Assembly: GCF_024655635.1 (NCBI RefSeq)
Contig: NZ_JANLGI010000007.1
Location: 1-64,000, forward strand
Direction: 5' to 3'
DNA length: 64,000 nucleotides
Origin: Allobosea sp. 47.2.35
GTDB lineage: Bacteria; Pseudomonadota; Alphaproteobacteria; Rhizobiales; Beijerinckiaceae
This document shows, piece by piece, positions 1 to 9,154 of this stretch. Numbering within the stretch: the first letter of the stretch is position 1; every line of letters starts with the position of its first letter. The position numbers and the translations under genes are program-made. The notes under the pieces were generated by a model. It was not told the origin of the DNA, did no database searches, and worked only from the letters and a program-made list of their open reading frames with translations.

Positions 1-1468
1 CGTTGAGCGCGAGCAGGTTGGTCTGGAAGGCGATGTCGTCGATCACGCGGATGATGTCGGAGATCTTCTGCGAGGCGGTCTCGATGCGGGCCATGGCGTC
101 GACCGCCTGGCCGGCGATGGCGCCGCCCGACTGCGCCGCCTGCATCGCCTCGTCGGCGATGCGCGCGGCATCCTTCGAGGCCTGGGCCGAGGCCTTGACG
201 GAAGCGGCGAGCTCCTCGGTCGTGGCCGCGGTCTCCTCCAGCGAGGAGGCCTGTTCCTCGGTGCGCTTCGACAGGTCGTCGGCGCCCATGTTGATCTCGC
301 GCGCCGCCAGCCCGACATCGGCCGAGGTCGTCTGGATCGTCGCCACCGTGTCCGAGAGGCGGTCAACCGTCTCGTTGATCGCGCCCTTGAGATCGGCGAA
401 GCGGCCGCGATAGGCCGTCTCGACCCGGTTGGTCAGGTCGCCACCCGCGATCCCCTGCAGGATCTCCGCGAACTCCGTCGTCGCGCCGTCAACAACCGCG
501 TTGATCTCGTTGATGCCGGCCACCAGCCGCTGCATCTGCTCGTCGGCATCCTCGATCTGGAGCCGTGCCGAGAAATCGCCGGCCGCAGCGGCGGCGACGA
601 CTTCGCCGACATCGGAGACCACCGCTTCCATCGACTGCGCCCGGGCAAGGCGCGCTGCGGCGGCAGCGCGTTCCTGCTCCTGCAGCAAGGCGACCTGCTC
701 GGTGCTCTGGCGCAGCACGGAGACCGCGCGCGCCATGGCGCCGATCTCGTCCGGACGGTTGGAATGAGGGACGTTGACGCTGGTATCGCCTGCGGTGAGC
801 TTCTCCATGACCTGGCTGAGGTCGAGGATCGGCTTGGTGATCGAGCGCTGCGCGAACACGAGCGCGACGCCGACCGAAACCAGCAGCGTCGTGAGCAGCA
901 CGAGCGGCATCAGCCACTGGATCTGCTGAGAGAAGACTGTGGCTTCATCGCCGACTGCGATACCGGCCTGCTCAATGCGCTGGCTGAAGCCGATCAACAG
1001 GTCGTTGAGGGCCTTACGATTGGCGCGATTGGCTTCGTTATTGCCCTGCTCATTCGCGGCTGCGGCGGAAACCTCGCGGCCGAGCCGAGCAGTTTCGGCC
1101 CGGAACGTGATGAATTCCTCGACGGCCTTGGCGATTTTCCCGACCGTTTCACGCTCTTCCGCCGGAGCGGCCTTCTGAAGGTCGGCGGTGAACTTGCGCA
1201 GTGTCGGGAGACGGTCCTCAATGCCCTTGCCGTATGCCTGCATTTCCTGCGGCGTTTTCGCCATGTAGACGCCGCGCGATTCCATCACCACGGCGGTGAC
1301 GACGCCGTTGATGCGCTGGGTAAGCAACGCGACATTGCCCTGCATCTGGGAGCGCGAATTCAAGTCGTCCGCCTTTTGCAGGCCATAGATACTGATGATC
1401 GCCGACAGGATGGCGCCGCCGGCGACGATGGCCAGCATGGCGAGGATTTTCAGCCGGATTGATTTCAT
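1..1468 (-). CDS. Methyl-accepting chemotaxis protein, 3' end cut by window edge
   Basis: The reading frame opens with ATG at 1468 on the minus strand and is still open at base 1 (489 codons visible). It begins MKSIRLKILAML, a membrane segment, followed by a roughly 170-residue periplasmic region, a second membrane segment (near LMPLVLLTTLLVSVGVALVF), then HAMP (SITKPILDLSQVMEKL, near residues 208-260) and a second HAMP-like unit (LQGIAGGDLTNRV). The signalling domain starts with the methylation-region motif [18 protein letters not shown] and runs to [10 protein letters not shown] at the edge; the highly conserved hairpin tip is outside the window. Role: transmembrane chemoreceptor controlling CheA. 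The ligand cannot be deduced. It is transcribed divergently from hslV. Confidence 0.93.
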   Translation of the reverse strand, partial: MKSIRLKILAMLAIVAGGAILSAIISIYGLQKADDLNSRSQMQGNVALLTQRINGVVTAVVMESRGVYMAKTPQEMQAYGKGIEDRLPTLRKFTADLQKAAPAEERETVGKIAKAVEEFITFRAETARLGREVSAAAANEQGNNEANRANRKALNDLLIGFSQRIEQAGIAVGDEATVFSQQIQWLMPLVLLTTLLVSVGVALVFAQRSITKPILDLSQVMEKLTAGDTSVNVPHSNRPDEIGAMARAVSVLRQSTEQVALLQEQERAAAAARLARAQSMEAVVSDVGEVVAAAAAGDFSARLQIEDADEQMQRLVAGINEINAVVDGATTEFAEILQGIAGGDLTNRVETAYRGRFADLKGAINETVDRLSDTVATIQTTSADVGLAAREINMGADDLSKRTEEQASSLEETAATTEELAASVKASAQASKDAARIADEAMQAAQSGGAIAGQAVDAMARIETASQKISDIIRVIDDIAFQTNLLALN

Positions 1469-1529
1469 GATGACGCCCCGAGGCGGCTTCCCGACGATGG
1501 AAGCCGATCTAAACCCTGACCTTTGGGCG

Positions 1530-1565
1530 TTAATGATAAAAAACTGCTTAAAAGTTTATCATTAA
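1530..1565. promoter_or_regulatory. AT-rich perfect inverted repeat upstream of the chemoreceptor gene
   Basis: TTAATGATAAA (1530-1540) and TTTATCATTAA (1555-1565) are perfect 11-bp inverted arms with a 14-nt spacer, in a divergent intergenic region about 60 bp upstream of the chemoreceptor start. The AT content is unusual for this genome. A regulator operator is likely; a terminator is unlikely because no gene ends here. Confidence 0.5.
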
Positions 1566-1756
1566 GGCAATCCCGAATTCTGCTGCGGATGCTCTACGGC
1601 AGAGGCCAAGGACTCGCGTGCATGTGGTGGAGCTTATCGCTGATATGGCTTCGCATATGCCACGAAAGCTGAAATTCAACTGCAAGTGAATATGGTCATT
1701 CAAGCGCAGGTTGTGTATTTCACTATACCCTTCACAAGTGGCATGCTGGCGCCCCC

Positions 1757-1783
1757 CTTGATAGTGCGGCCTCTCCTGAACAT
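1757..1783 (+). promoter_or_regulatory. Possible heat-shock promoter of hslV
   Basis: CTTGAT (1757-1762) and GAACAT (1778-1783), separated by 15 bp, loosely resemble the alphaproteobacterial RpoH pattern (CTTGAA ... CCANAT). hslVU is a classical heat-shock operon, which makes this plausible, but the match is weak. Confidence 0.25.
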
Positions 1784-1830
1784 GTTTGGCAGCATCCGCT
1801 GCCCTGTCTCGACCTCCGGTTGGCCATCTC

Positions 1831-2400
1831 ATGTCTGAAAACAGCACCACCCCCGTGATGCACGCCACCACCATCCTCATGGTGCGCAAGGGCGGGCGCG
1901 TCGTCATCGGCGGCGACGGCCAGGTTTCGCTCGGCCAGACCATCATGAAGGGCAATGCCCGCAAGGTCCGCCGTCTCGCCAAGGGGCAGGTGATCGCGGG
2001 CTTCGCCGGTGCCACTGCCGATGCCTTCACCCTGTTCGAACGCCTGGAGAAGAAGCTGGAGCAATACCCGACCCAGTTGCTGCGCGCCTGCGTCGAGCTC
2101 GCCAAGGACTGGCGCACCGACCGCTATCTGCGCCGGCTGGAGGCGATGCTGCTCGTCGCCGACAAGGAGGTCTCGCTTTTGATCTCCGGCACCGGCGACG
2201 TGCTGGAGCCGGAAGCCAGCGAGCATGGCGCTGTGATGGCGATCGGCTCCGGCGGCAATTACGCGCTCTCGGCGGCACGCGCCCTGATCGATGTCGAGCC
2301 CGATGCCGAGGCGATCGTGCGCAAGGCGATGAAGATCGCCGGCGACATCTGCGTCTACACCAACCACTCGCTCGTCATCGAGACGCTGGAGGCGGCGTGA
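1831..2400 (+). CDS. hslV: ATP-dependent protease subunit HslV (ClpQ)
   Basis: Threonine peptidase of the HslUV (ClpYQ) two-component proteasome-like protease, which degrades misfolded and regulatory proteins in the cytoplasm. The product has 189 residues. Family signatures are [10 protein letters not shown], with the first Thr expected to become the catalytic N-terminus after removal of a short propeptide, then [51 protein letters not shown] and [13 protein letters not shown] 1831 was chosen because rhizobial HslV proteins carry a similar short leader before the Thr; a TTG at 1786 or ATG at 1858 are alternatives. The stop overlaps the following acetyltransferase start (GTGA), so hslV, GNAT and hslU form one transcription unit. 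Confidence 0.96.
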   Translation: MSENSTTPVMHATTILMVRKGGRVVIGGDGQVSLGQTIMKGNARKVRRLAKGQVIAGFAGATADAFTLFERLEKKLEQYPTQLLRACVELAKDWRTDRYLRRLEAMLLVADKEVSLLISGTGDVLEPEASEHGAVMAIGSGGNYALSAARALIDVEPDAEAIVRKAMKIAGDICVYTNHSLVIETLEAA

Positions 2401-2939
2401 CGCAGCGCGATCACGGCGAAATCGCCTTTCAGCCGGTCGAGCGGGGCGATTATGCGCTGCTGGCCGAGTGGCTACGCCGCCCCCATTGGCAGGAATGGTG
2501 GGGCGAGCCGGAGACCGAGCTCGGCTATATCCGAGACATGGTCGAGGGGCGCGATCTGACCTGCAGGCCGTTTCTGTTCGCAGTGACGGACAGGCCTGCC
2601 GGCTATATCCAGTTTTGGCATGTCGCGCCGCATCAACGACCCGAATGGGCGGATGACAATCCCTGGCTGATGCAGGTGCCGGCCACGGCGGTCGGCGTGG
2701 ATCTGTCATTGGCCGATGGCGACCGGCTTGGTCAGGGTATCGGCTCGGCTGTGCTGCGCCGCTTCTGCGAGCAGCTCTGGTCTCAGGGCTATCGCACCAT
2801 CGTCATCGATCCCGACCCCGGCAACGGACGTGCGGTCGCGGCCTATCGCAAGGCTGGCTTCCGGCCGATGCCGGAGGTCACGAGCGGCACTGATGCCGCT
2901 CTCATCATGCAGTTTCATTCGGACAAGCCAGCATCATGA
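2397..2939 (+). CDS. GNAT-family N-acetyltransferase between hslV and hslU
   Basis: A 180-residue GNAT protein of the aminoglycoside-6'-acetyltransferase-like subgroup. Visible features are the N-terminal [12 protein letters not shown] segment, the core strand [26 protein letters not shown] (acetyl-CoA pyrophosphate loop GQGIGS) and [18 protein letters not shown] near the C-terminus. It overlaps hslV by 4 bp (GTGA) and hslU by 4 bp (ATGA), so translation is probably coupled with both protease subunits. The substrate is unknown; a role in antibiotic modification should not be assumed from the family name. The same gene order is common in Hyphomicrobiales. Confidence 0.9.
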   Translation: MTQRDHGEIAFQPVERGDYALLAEWLRRPHWQEWWGEPETELGYIRDMVEGRDLTCRPFLFAVTDRPAGYIQFWHVAPHQRPEWADDNPWLMQVPATAVGVDLSLADGDRLGQGIGSAVLRRFCEQLWSQGYRTIVIDPDPGNGRAVAAYRKAGFRPMPEVTSGTDAALIMQFHSDKPAS

Positions 2940-4246
2940 CTTCTTTTTCCCCCCGCGAGATCGTCTCGGAGCTCGACCGTTTCATCGTCGGCCAGAAGGA
3001 CGCCAAGCGCGCCGTCGCTATTGCGCTCCGCAACCGCTGGCGCCGCCAGCAGCTCGAAGGGCCGCTGCGCGAGGAGGTCTCGCCGAAGAACATCCTGATG
3101 ATCGGGCCGACCGGCTGCGGCAAGACCGAGATCGCGCGACGCCTTGCGAAGCTCGCCAATGCGCCCTTCCTCAAGGTCGAGGCGACGAAGTTCACCGAGG
3201 TCGGCTATGTCGGCCGCGACGTCGAGTCGATCGTGCGCGATCTTCTTGAGGTGGCGATCGCGCTGGTGCGCGAGAGCCGGCGCAAGGATGTCCAGGCCAA
3301 GGCCCATGTCGCGGCCGAGGAACGCGTGCTCGATGCCCTCGTCGGCGCCAATTCCAGCCAGGCGACGCGCGATTCCTTCCGTCGCAAGCTGCGCAACAAC
3401 GAGCTCGACGACAAGGAGATCGAGGTCGAGGTGGCGGCAGGCAGTGGCGCCTCCGCGCCGATGTTCGAGGTTCCCGGCATGCCCGGCGCCTCGATCGGCG
3501 CGATCAACCTTTCCGACATGCTCGGCAAGGCCTTCGGCCAGAAGGGCAAGCCCAAGCGCGTCCTGGTCAAGGACGCCTATCAGCCGCTGCTGGCCGAGGA
3601 GAGCGACAAGCTCATCGACCAGGATGCGATCATCCAGGCTGCGATCCGCGAGGTCGAGGAGAACGGCATCGTCTTCCTCGACGAGATCGACAAGATCTGC
3701 GCCCGCGAGGGCAAGGGCGGCGCCGATGTCTCGCGCGAAGGCGTGCAGCGTGACCTGCTGCCGCTGATCGAAGGCACCACCGTCGCGACCAAGCACGGCG
3801 CCGTGAAGAGCGACCATATCCTCTTCATCGCATCAGGCGCCTTCCACGTCTCGCGCCCCTCCGATTTGCTGCCGGAATTGCAGGGCCGCCTGCCGATCCG
3901 CGTCGAGCTCAACCCGCTCGACATCGAGGATTTCAAGCGCATCCTGACCGAGACGGAAGCGAGCCTGATCAAGCAGTCGGTGGCGCTGATGGCGACCGAG
4001 GAGGTCAGCGTGACCTTCACGCCGGACGCGATCGACGCCATCGCCCGCATCGCCGTCGAGGTGAATTCCACGGTCGAGAACATCGGCGCCCGCCGGCTCC
4101 AGACGGTGATCGAACGCATTCTGGACGAGATTTCGTTCACGGCGCCGGATCGTTCCGGTGAGGTCGTGACGATCGATGCGGCCTATGTCGAGGCCCGCAT
4201 CGGCGATCTCGCCAAGAATGCCGACCTGAGCCGGTTCATTCTCTGA
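2936..4246 (+). CDS. hslU: ATP-dependent protease ATPase subunit HslU (ClpY)
   Basis: AAA+ unfoldase that feeds substrates to HslV. The 436-residue length is typical. Landmarks: N-terminal [17 protein letters not shown], Walker [11 protein letters not shown] (about 57-66), the pore motif context [12 protein letters not shown], an intermediate domain near residues 110-230, Walker [10 protein letters not shown] (about 245), and sensor/C-terminal motifs RLPIRVEL and NIGARRLQT. The C-terminus ends SRFIL, the tail that docks into and activates HslV. It starts in an ATGA overlap with the GNAT gene and its stop overlaps murJ (TGATG). Confidence 0.98.
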   Translation: MTSFSPREIVSELDRFIVGQKDAKRAVAIALRNRWRRQQLEGPLREEVSPKNILMIGPTGCGKTEIARRLAKLANAPFLKVEATKFTEVGYVGRDVESIVRDLLEVAIALVRESRRKDVQAKAHVAAEERVLDALVGANSSQATRDSFRRKLRNNELDDKEIEVEVAAGSGASAPMFEVPGMPGASIGAINLSDMLGKAFGQKGKPKRVLVKDAYQPLLAEESDKLIDQDAIIQAAIREVEENGIVFLDEIDKICAREGKGGADVSREGVQRDLLPLIEGTTVATKHGAVKSDHILFIASGAFHVSRPSDLLPELQGRLPIRVELNPLDIEDFKRILTETEASLIKQSVALMATEEVSVTFTPDAIDAIARIAVEVNSTVENIGARRLQTVIERILDEISFTAPDRSGEVVTIDAAYVEARIGDLAKNADLSRFIL

Positions 4247-5817
4247 TGGAGAAGCCGGCGGCATCGACGCCGGAATCCTCCCGTCTGGCCCGCGATTCCG
4301 CGGTCGTCGGCGCGGCCACGATCGCCTCGCGCCTGCTCGGCTTTGCCCGTGACGTTCTGATCGCGCGGCTGCTTGGCGGCGGGCCGGTGGCCGATGCTTT
4401 CCTCGCGGCTTTGCGCCTGCCCAATCTCGTCCGGCGCGTGCTCGGCGAGGGCGGCCTCAATGCGCCCTTCGTGCCGCTCTATCTCTCCATCAAGGGCGAG
4501 CGTGGCGAAGCGGCGGCACGCGGCTTTGCTGGCGAGGGGGCCGGGCAGATCGGCCTGTTGCTGCTGGTGCTCGTTGGATTTGGTGAGCTGTTCGCGCCCT
4601 GGCTCGTGCTCGGCCTGGCCGGCGGCTTCGCCGATGCGCCCGAAACCCTGGCGCTGGCGGCGTCTTACACGCGATTGATGCTGCCCTTCCTGTTCCTGAC
4701 CACGCTGGCTGCCATGCTGGCCGCGTTGCTCAATGCCGAGAAGCGCTTTGCCGTCGCGGCCTTGGCCCCGGCCCTGATGAACGCGATCCTGCTCGTCGTG
4801 CTGCTGCTGCTGCACGCGAAGGGCGCGCCGCCGGAAACGGGCGCGCGCTGGCTCGCGCTCTGCACCAGCCTGACCGGCCTCGCTCATCTCGTCATGATCT
4901 TGCTGGCACTGCGCGGCCCCGGTCTGCCGCGGCCGCGCCTGCGCTGGTCGCCGGACATGACCCGGCTCGTCCGCACCGGTGGAGCCACCCTGCTCGCGGC
5001 TTCCGCCGCGCAGCTCGTCCTGCTGGTGGCGACGCAGATCGCCTCGACCGGCCCGGGCGCCGTCGCCGCGCTCTATTATGCCGATCGCGTCTTCCAGCTC
5101 CCGCTCGGTTTCGTCGGCGTCGCGATGGGCACCGTCGTGCTCTCCGACATGGCGCTGGCTGCAGACCGGGAAGGCCCTGACGTCATGCTCGGTCAGGCGC
5201 TGGCGCTGGGCCTCGCGCTGGCATTGCCCGCCGCTACCGCGCTGGTCGCGCTGGCTGAGCCGATTGTTTCCGTGCTGTTCGAGCATGGCCGCTTCGATGC
5301 CGCCGATCGCGATCGCACGGCGGCGGCGCTTGCCGCCTTCGGTTACGGCCTGCCCTTTGCCATCGCCGCAAAAGTCTTCGGACAGGTCTATTTCGTCCGT
5401 CGTGCGCCGCGCCTGCCTTTGATCTCCGGCGGCCTCGCGGTGCTGATCGCCGCCATCATCGGCTTCTGCCTGGCGGACGAGAGCAATGCTGCCGGGGTGG
5501 CTGCGCTTGCGGCGACCTGCGCCTTCGTTGCGCAGGCCTGCCTGCTCGGCGGAATGCTGCTGCGGGACGGCATCTGGCGCCCGAGCCTCATTGCCTTGCG
5601 GCCGATCGCCGCCAGCCTCGGCGCCAGCGCAGTCATGCTGGCTGTGCTGGAACTGCTGCTCAGACTGCTGAACGGGCCTTTGGCCTCCGATCAGCCGGCC
5701 TTGCACCGGGTCGGAGCGCTCGGACTGCTCTGCCTTGCGGGGCTCGCGAGCTACGGCGCCGCGGGCTGGGCGCTAGGGGCCTTCGGCGCTCTCCCCTTGC
5801 GCAAGCGGCGGGGTTGA
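4246..5817 (+). CDS. murJ: Lipid II flippase MurJ
   Basis: Polytopic inner-membrane protein of the MOP/MviN family that moves lipid II across the membrane for peptidoglycan synthesis. The 523-residue product shows about 14 hydrophobic segments. The N-terminal pattern [25 protein letters not shown] and the [20 protein letters not shown] loop are diagnostic of MurJ, including the Arg residues needed for transport. It starts in a TGATG overlap with hslU. The unusual pairing with hslU suggests co-transcription with the protease operon. Confidence 0.97.
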   Translation: MEKPAASTPESSRLARDSAVVGAATIASRLLGFARDVLIARLLGGGPVADAFLAALRLPNLVRRVLGEGGLNAPFVPLYLSIKGERGEAAARGFAGEGAGQIGLLLLVLVGFGELFAPWLVLGLAGGFADAPETLALAASYTRLMLPFLFLTTLAAMLAALLNAEKRFAVAALAPALMNAILLVVLLLLHAKGAPPETGARWLALCTSLTGLAHLVMILLALRGPGLPRPRLRWSPDMTRLVRTGGATLLAASAAQLVLLVATQIASTGPGAVAALYYADRVFQLPLGFVGVAMGTVVLSDMALAADREGPDVMLGQALALGLALALPAATALVALAEPIVSVLFEHGRFDAADRDRTAAALAAFGYGLPFAIAAKVFGQVYFVRRAPRLPLISGGLAVLIAAIIGFCLADESNAAGVAALAATCAFVAQACLLGGMLLRDGIWRPSLIALRPIAASLGASAVMLAVLELLLRLLNGPLASDQPALHRVGALGLLCLAGLASYGAAGWALGAFGALPLRKRRG

Positions 5818-5863
5818 GCCAGAAGCGCCGCTTCCCTTCTCCATCGTGACGACGGAGTGCCCC

Positions 5864-6913
5864 ATGTCGGGTTTTCATCAGCGCGTATTCTCAGGCATGC
5901 AGCCGACTTCGACGCTGCATCTCGGCAATTATCTGGGCGCGCTGACCAACTGGGTCGCGATGCAGGATACGCATGAATGCATCTATTGCGTCGTCGACAT
6001 GCACGCGATCACGATGTGGCAGGACCCGGCCGACCTGAAGCGTGCCATCCGCGAGGTCACGGCCGCCTATATCGCGGCCGGCGTCGATCCCAAGCGCAGC
6101 ATCATCTTCAACCAGAGCCAGGTGCACGGCCATGCCGAGCTCGCCTGGGTGTTCAACTGCGTCGCCCGCCTTGGCTGGCTCAACCGCATGACCCAGTTCA
6201 AGGAAAAGGCCGGCAAGGACCGCGAGAACGCCTCGGTGGGCCTCTATGCCTATCCGAACCTGATGGCGGCCGACATCCTGCTCTACAAGGCGACGCATGT
6301 GCCCGTCGGCGAGGACCAGAAGCAGCATCTGGAGTTGACCCGCGACATCGCCCAGAAGTTCAACAACGATTTCGGGGCTCAGATCGCCGAACGCGGCCTC
6401 GGCACCGGCGAGCTCGGCTTCTTCCCGCTGCCCGAGCCGATGATCCAGGGCCCGGCGCCGCGCGTGATGAGCCTGCGCGACGGCACCAAGAAGATGTCGA
6501 AATCGGATGCCTCCGACTATTCGCGCATCAACCTGACCGATGATGCCGAGGCGATCGCCCAGAAGATCCGCAAGGCCAAGACCGATCCGGAGGCGTTGCC
6601 CTCCGAGGAGAAGGGCCTTGAGGGCCGTCCGGAGGCGGAGAACCTCGTCGGCATCTATGCCGGTCTCTCGGGAGCGTCGAAGGATGCCGTGCTCAAGCAG
6701 TTCGGCGGCAGCCAGTTTTCCGGCTTCAAGGCGGCGCTGGTCGATCTCGCGGTCGAGAAGCTCGCGCCCATCGCCGGCGAGATGCGCCGCCTGCTGGCGG
6801 ACCCCAAGCATATCGACGATATCCTCGGCGCGGGCGCCGATCGGGCCGATGCGATCGCCGCGCCGATCATGCGCGAGGTCAAGGACATCGTGGGCTTCGT
6901 CCGGAGTCGGTGA
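5864..6913 (+). CDS. trpS: Tryptophanyl-tRNA synthetase
   Basis: Class I aminoacyl-tRNA synthetase charging tRNA-Trp. The product has 349 residues. The HIGH-equivalent lies in [18 protein letters not shown] at the N-terminus and the KMSKS loop is intact as KKMSKSDAS (about residue 205); [17 protein letters not shown] matches the active-site region. ATG 5864 (MSGFHQRVF) is preferred over GTG 5846 because it fits the family N-terminus and follows a GGAG. It lies 46 bp downstream of murJ on the same strand. Confidence 0.97.
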   Translation: MSGFHQRVFSGMQPTSTLHLGNYLGALTNWVAMQDTHECIYCVVDMHAITMWQDPADLKRAIREVTAAYIAAGVDPKRSIIFNQSQVHGHAELAWVFNCVARLGWLNRMTQFKEKAGKDRENASVGLYAYPNLMAADILLYKATHVPVGEDQKQHLELTRDIAQKFNNDFGAQIAERGLGTGELGFFPLPEPMIQGPAPRVMSLRDGTKKMSKSDASDYSRINLTDDAEAIAQKIRKAKTDPEALPSEEKGLEGRPEAENLVGIYAGLSGASKDAVLKQFGGSQFSGFKAALVDLAVEKLAPIAGEMRRLLADPKHIDDILGAGADRADAIAAPIMREVKDIVGFVRSR

Positions 6914-6917
6914 CGTA

Positions 6918-7184
6918 AGGGTCTGCCCTCGCTATGGGCGCTGTTTTGACGCTGGGCATTTTTGGTCGGCGGGCAGGAGCGTGGCCGCAGCAAACCGCCC
7001 GGTTTGCAAGGCCGCGCGACGCACCAGCCGCCCAAAATGCCCGCGCCCCTTCGGGGTCGAACCAAAACGGGCGATAGCTGTGTCGGTCCCTTGCCCGATA
7101 CCTCGGGTATCGGGCGGCGGGCTCCTCCTTGCTCTCGACCGTTTTGGTTCGATCAAAATAGTGCCCATAGCGAGGGCAGACCCT
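6918..7184. repeat. 267-bp nested palindromic (cloverleaf-like) element
   Basis: This fills the gap between trpS and the stress-protein gene. A perfect 22-bp inverted repeat (6918-6939 with 7163-7184) extends to about 32 bp if two G-U pairs are allowed. Inside are arm A (6954-7042; GGGCATTTT/AAAATGCCC base and GCAAACCG/CGGTTTGC tip), a small CCCC-TTC-GGGG hairpin (7046-7056), and arm B (perfect 14-bp arms 7057-7070 and 7139-7152, with a perfect 10-bp hairpin at 7093-7115). The G-U tolerance hints at structure at RNA level. No target-site duplication or ORF is evident. It could be a MITE-like element or structured RNA. Confidence 0.8.
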
Positions 7185-7253
7185 GGGTGCACTTGCGCCG
7201 GGGTACCGGCGCAGGCCACCATGCCCGTCCCTGAAGCGGCGGCAGGACAGTTC

Positions 7254-7748
7254 ATGGTCAAGAGACGGCGGTCCTACGAGACGGGCCATCGCCCGAAATT
7301 CCTCGCCGTGGTCGACGGCAGCGAGGAATGCGGCAAGGCGATTCGCTTCGCCGCGCGTCGCTGCGCCCGTGTCGGCGCGGCGATCGTTCTGCTCGGCGTC
7401 GCGACCCCGCCCGAGCACGAGACCTGGCTCGGTGTCGGCGAAGTGATGCAGGCCGAAGCCGAGGCCGAGGCCGAAAAGCGCCTTGAAGGCGCTGCCGCGG
7501 CGGTGCGTGCGCTGGCCGGGCTCGAACCCGAGATGGTCGTGCGCGTCGGCAACAAGGCCGACGAGCTCGTCAAGCTGATCGAGGAGGACGAGGATATCTC
7601 GCTGCTCGTGCTGGCGGCTGGTACGAGCAGCAAGGGGCCGGGCCCGCTGGTCTCGGCGCTTGCCGGCAAGTCCTCGGCGAGCTTCCCGATCCCCGTCGCC
7701 ATCGTGCCGGGCCATCTGGAGGATGAGGAAATCGACGCCCTCGCCTGA
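7254..7748 (+). CDS. Universal stress protein (UspA family)
   Basis: A 164-residue single USP domain. The N-terminal strand KFLAVVDGSEECGKAIRFAARRC carries the Asp-Gly-Ser nucleotide-facing motif, and the region LLVLAAGTSSKGPGPLVSALAGKSSASFPIPVAIVPG resembles the C-terminal phosphate-binding loop (G-x2-G-x9-G-[ST]) of ATP-binding USPs, but in a divergent form. ATG 7254 follows an AGGA; ATG 7221 in the same frame is possible. The reading frame extends far upstream through trpS in another frame, but that part has no coding character. Function: stress tolerance role unspecified. Confidence 0.87.
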   Translation: MVKRRRSYETGHRPKFLAVVDGSEECGKAIRFAARRCARVGAAIVLLGVATPPEHETWLGVGEVMQAEAEAEAEKRLEGAAAAVRALAGLEPEMVVRVGNKADELVKLIEEDEDISLLVLAAGTSSKGPGPLVSALAGKSSASFPIPVAIVPGHLEDEEIDALA

Positions 7749-7773
7749 AGATGGCGGCCTGCGCGTCCATGCC

Positions 7774-7790
7774 GCTGGAATGATTCCAGC
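7774..7790. other. Short perfect palindrome after the stress-protein gene
   Basis: GCTGGAAT-G-ATTCCAGC lies 26 bp after the stress-protein stop and 62 bp before the NifU-like gene. There is no T-run, so an intrinsic terminator is not supported; it may be an operator or a processing signal. Confidence 0.35.
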
Positions 7791-7851
7791 CGGCAGCCTA
7801 TATCGGAGCCAGGAACGGCGACCTTGAATCGCCGGTACCGGAGGCAAGCCC

Positions 7852-8412
7852 ATGTTCATCCAGACCGAAGCGACGCCGAATCCGGCGACCCTCAAGTTTC
7901 TTCCCGGCCGCGCGGTCATGCCCGACGGCACGCTCGACCTGCGCGACGTCATCGACGCCGAGCGCTCGCCGCTGGCGCAGCGCCTGTTCGGCGTCTCCGG
8001 CGTCTCCGGTGTCTTCCTCGGCTCCGATTTCATCACCGTCACCAAGTCGGACGGTGAATGGCCGCATCTGAAGCCCGCGATCCTCGGCGCGATCATGGAG
8101 CATTTCATGTCGGGCGCCCCGGTCCTGGCTGCCGGCTCGGCCGCCGACGTGATCGAGGAGGGCGAGTTCTTCGATCCCGCCGATGCGCAGACCGTCGAGA
8201 CGATCAAGGACCTGCTCGAAACCCGCATCCGCCCGGCGGTGGCCGGCGATGGTGGCGACATCACCTTCCGCGGCTATCGCGACGGCACAGTCTATCTGGC
8301 GATGAAGGGCTCCTGCTCGGGCTGCCCCTCCTCGACCGCGACGCTGAAGCACGGCATCCAGAACCTGCTGCGCCACTTCCTGCCGGATGTGCGCGAAGTC
8401 GAAGCCATCTGA
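7852..8412 (+). CDS. NifU-family Fe-S scaffold/carrier protein (Nfu1 type)
   Basis: 186 residues with the mitochondrial/alphaproteobacterial Nfu architecture: an Nfu N-terminal domain (MFIQTEATPNPATLKFLPG ... FLGSDFITVTK, residues 1-90) and a C-terminal NifU domain (about 105-186) with IRPAVAGDGGDITF and the CSGCPSS motif, whose CxxC holds a [4Fe-4S] cluster across a dimer. It carries clusters to apoproteins; a client in this window is the radical-SAM enzyme MiaB. ATG 7852 is well placed at the start of the conserved domain. Confidence 0.95.
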   Translation: MFIQTEATPNPATLKFLPGRAVMPDGTLDLRDVIDAERSPLAQRLFGVSGVSGVFLGSDFITVTKSDGEWPHLKPAILGAIMEHFMSGAPVLAAGSAADVIEEGEFFDPADAQTVETIKDLLETRIRPAVAGDGGDITFRGYRDGTVYLAMKGSCSGCPSSTATLKHGIQNLLRHFLPDVREVEAI

Positions 8413-8467
8413 GCGAAACGGAACCGTTGGTGACGATGAGCCGGGCCTTTCGCGGAATGACATCCTG

Positions 8468-9154
8468 ATGCGCATTCTCGCGATCGATACCGCGCTTGGT
8501 GCCTGCTCGGCCTGCGTGATGGACACCGCCGACATGGTGAAGCCGCTGGCGGTCGAGCAGGTCGCCATGGATCGCGGCCATGCCGAGGCGCTGATGCCGC
8601 TGGTCGAGCGGGTCATGAAGGATGTCGAGGGCGGCTTCGGCTCGCTCTCCCGCGTCGCCGTCACCGTCGGCCCCGGCAGCTATACCGGCCTGCGTGTCGG
8701 CGTCAGCGCGGCCCGCGCCATCGCCTTCGCGGCCGGCATCCCGGCGGTCGGCGTCACCACCGTCGCGGCCTGTGCCGCGCCCCTGATCGGGCGCGAGTCG
8801 GGCCGCGTCATCGCCGCTGCGCTCGACGCCAAGCACGGGCAGGTCTGGTTCCAGGCCCTGACGGCCGAAGGCAAGCCGCTGGTCTCGCTCCGGCAGGTCA
8901 GCTATCGCGATGCGGCCCGCGCCATCGGCGCCGGCCCCGTCAGCCTCGTCGGCTCGTCGGCTCTGGCCGTCGCCAACGAAGCCTGGGCGATCGGCCTCGA
9001 CGCGCTGGTGATCGACGATGCCAAGGCGCCCGATATCGCCTGGGTCGCCCGGCTCGGCTTCATCGCCGATCCCGAAAGCGCGCCGCCCCGCCCGCTCTAC
9101 CTGAAGGCGCCCGAGACGACGCCGCAGGACAAAGCCCGCCTGCCGCGCCGGTGA
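8468..9154 (+). CDS. tsaB: tRNA threonylcarbamoyladenosine biosynthesis protein TsaB
   Basis: ASKHA-fold partner of TsaD in the complex that makes t6A37 in ANN-decoding tRNAs. The 228-residue product starts MRILAIDTALGACS and contains the family motif VTVGPGSYTGLRVGVSAARAIA (about residues 68-88). ATG 8468 is chosen over an upstream start because the family begins directly with the RILAIDT strand. Its stop overlaps the GTG of rimI, a pairing seen widely in bacteria (tsaB-rimI). Confidence 0.95.
   Translation: MRILAIDTALGACSACVMDTADMVKPLAVEQVAMDRGHAEALMPLVERVMKDVEGGFGSLSRVAVTVGPGSYTGLRVGVSAARAIAFAAGIPAVGVTTVAACAAPLIGRESGRVIAAALDAKHGQVWFQALTAEGKPLVSLRQVSYRDAARAIGAGPVSLVGSSALAVANEAWAIGLDALVIDDAKAPDIAWVARLGFIADPESAPPRPLYLKAPETTPQDKARLPRR

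Noticed and set aside
2397..2939. Aminoglycoside-resistance gene
   Set aside because: The GNAT protein resembles AAC(6')-like folds, but its fixed place in the hslVU operon argues for a housekeeping role.
6540..7253. Upstream extension of the stress-protein frame through trpS and the palindromic element
   Set aside because: Arg/Pro/Ser-rich composition and overlap with trpS; only the part from 7254 has USP motifs.
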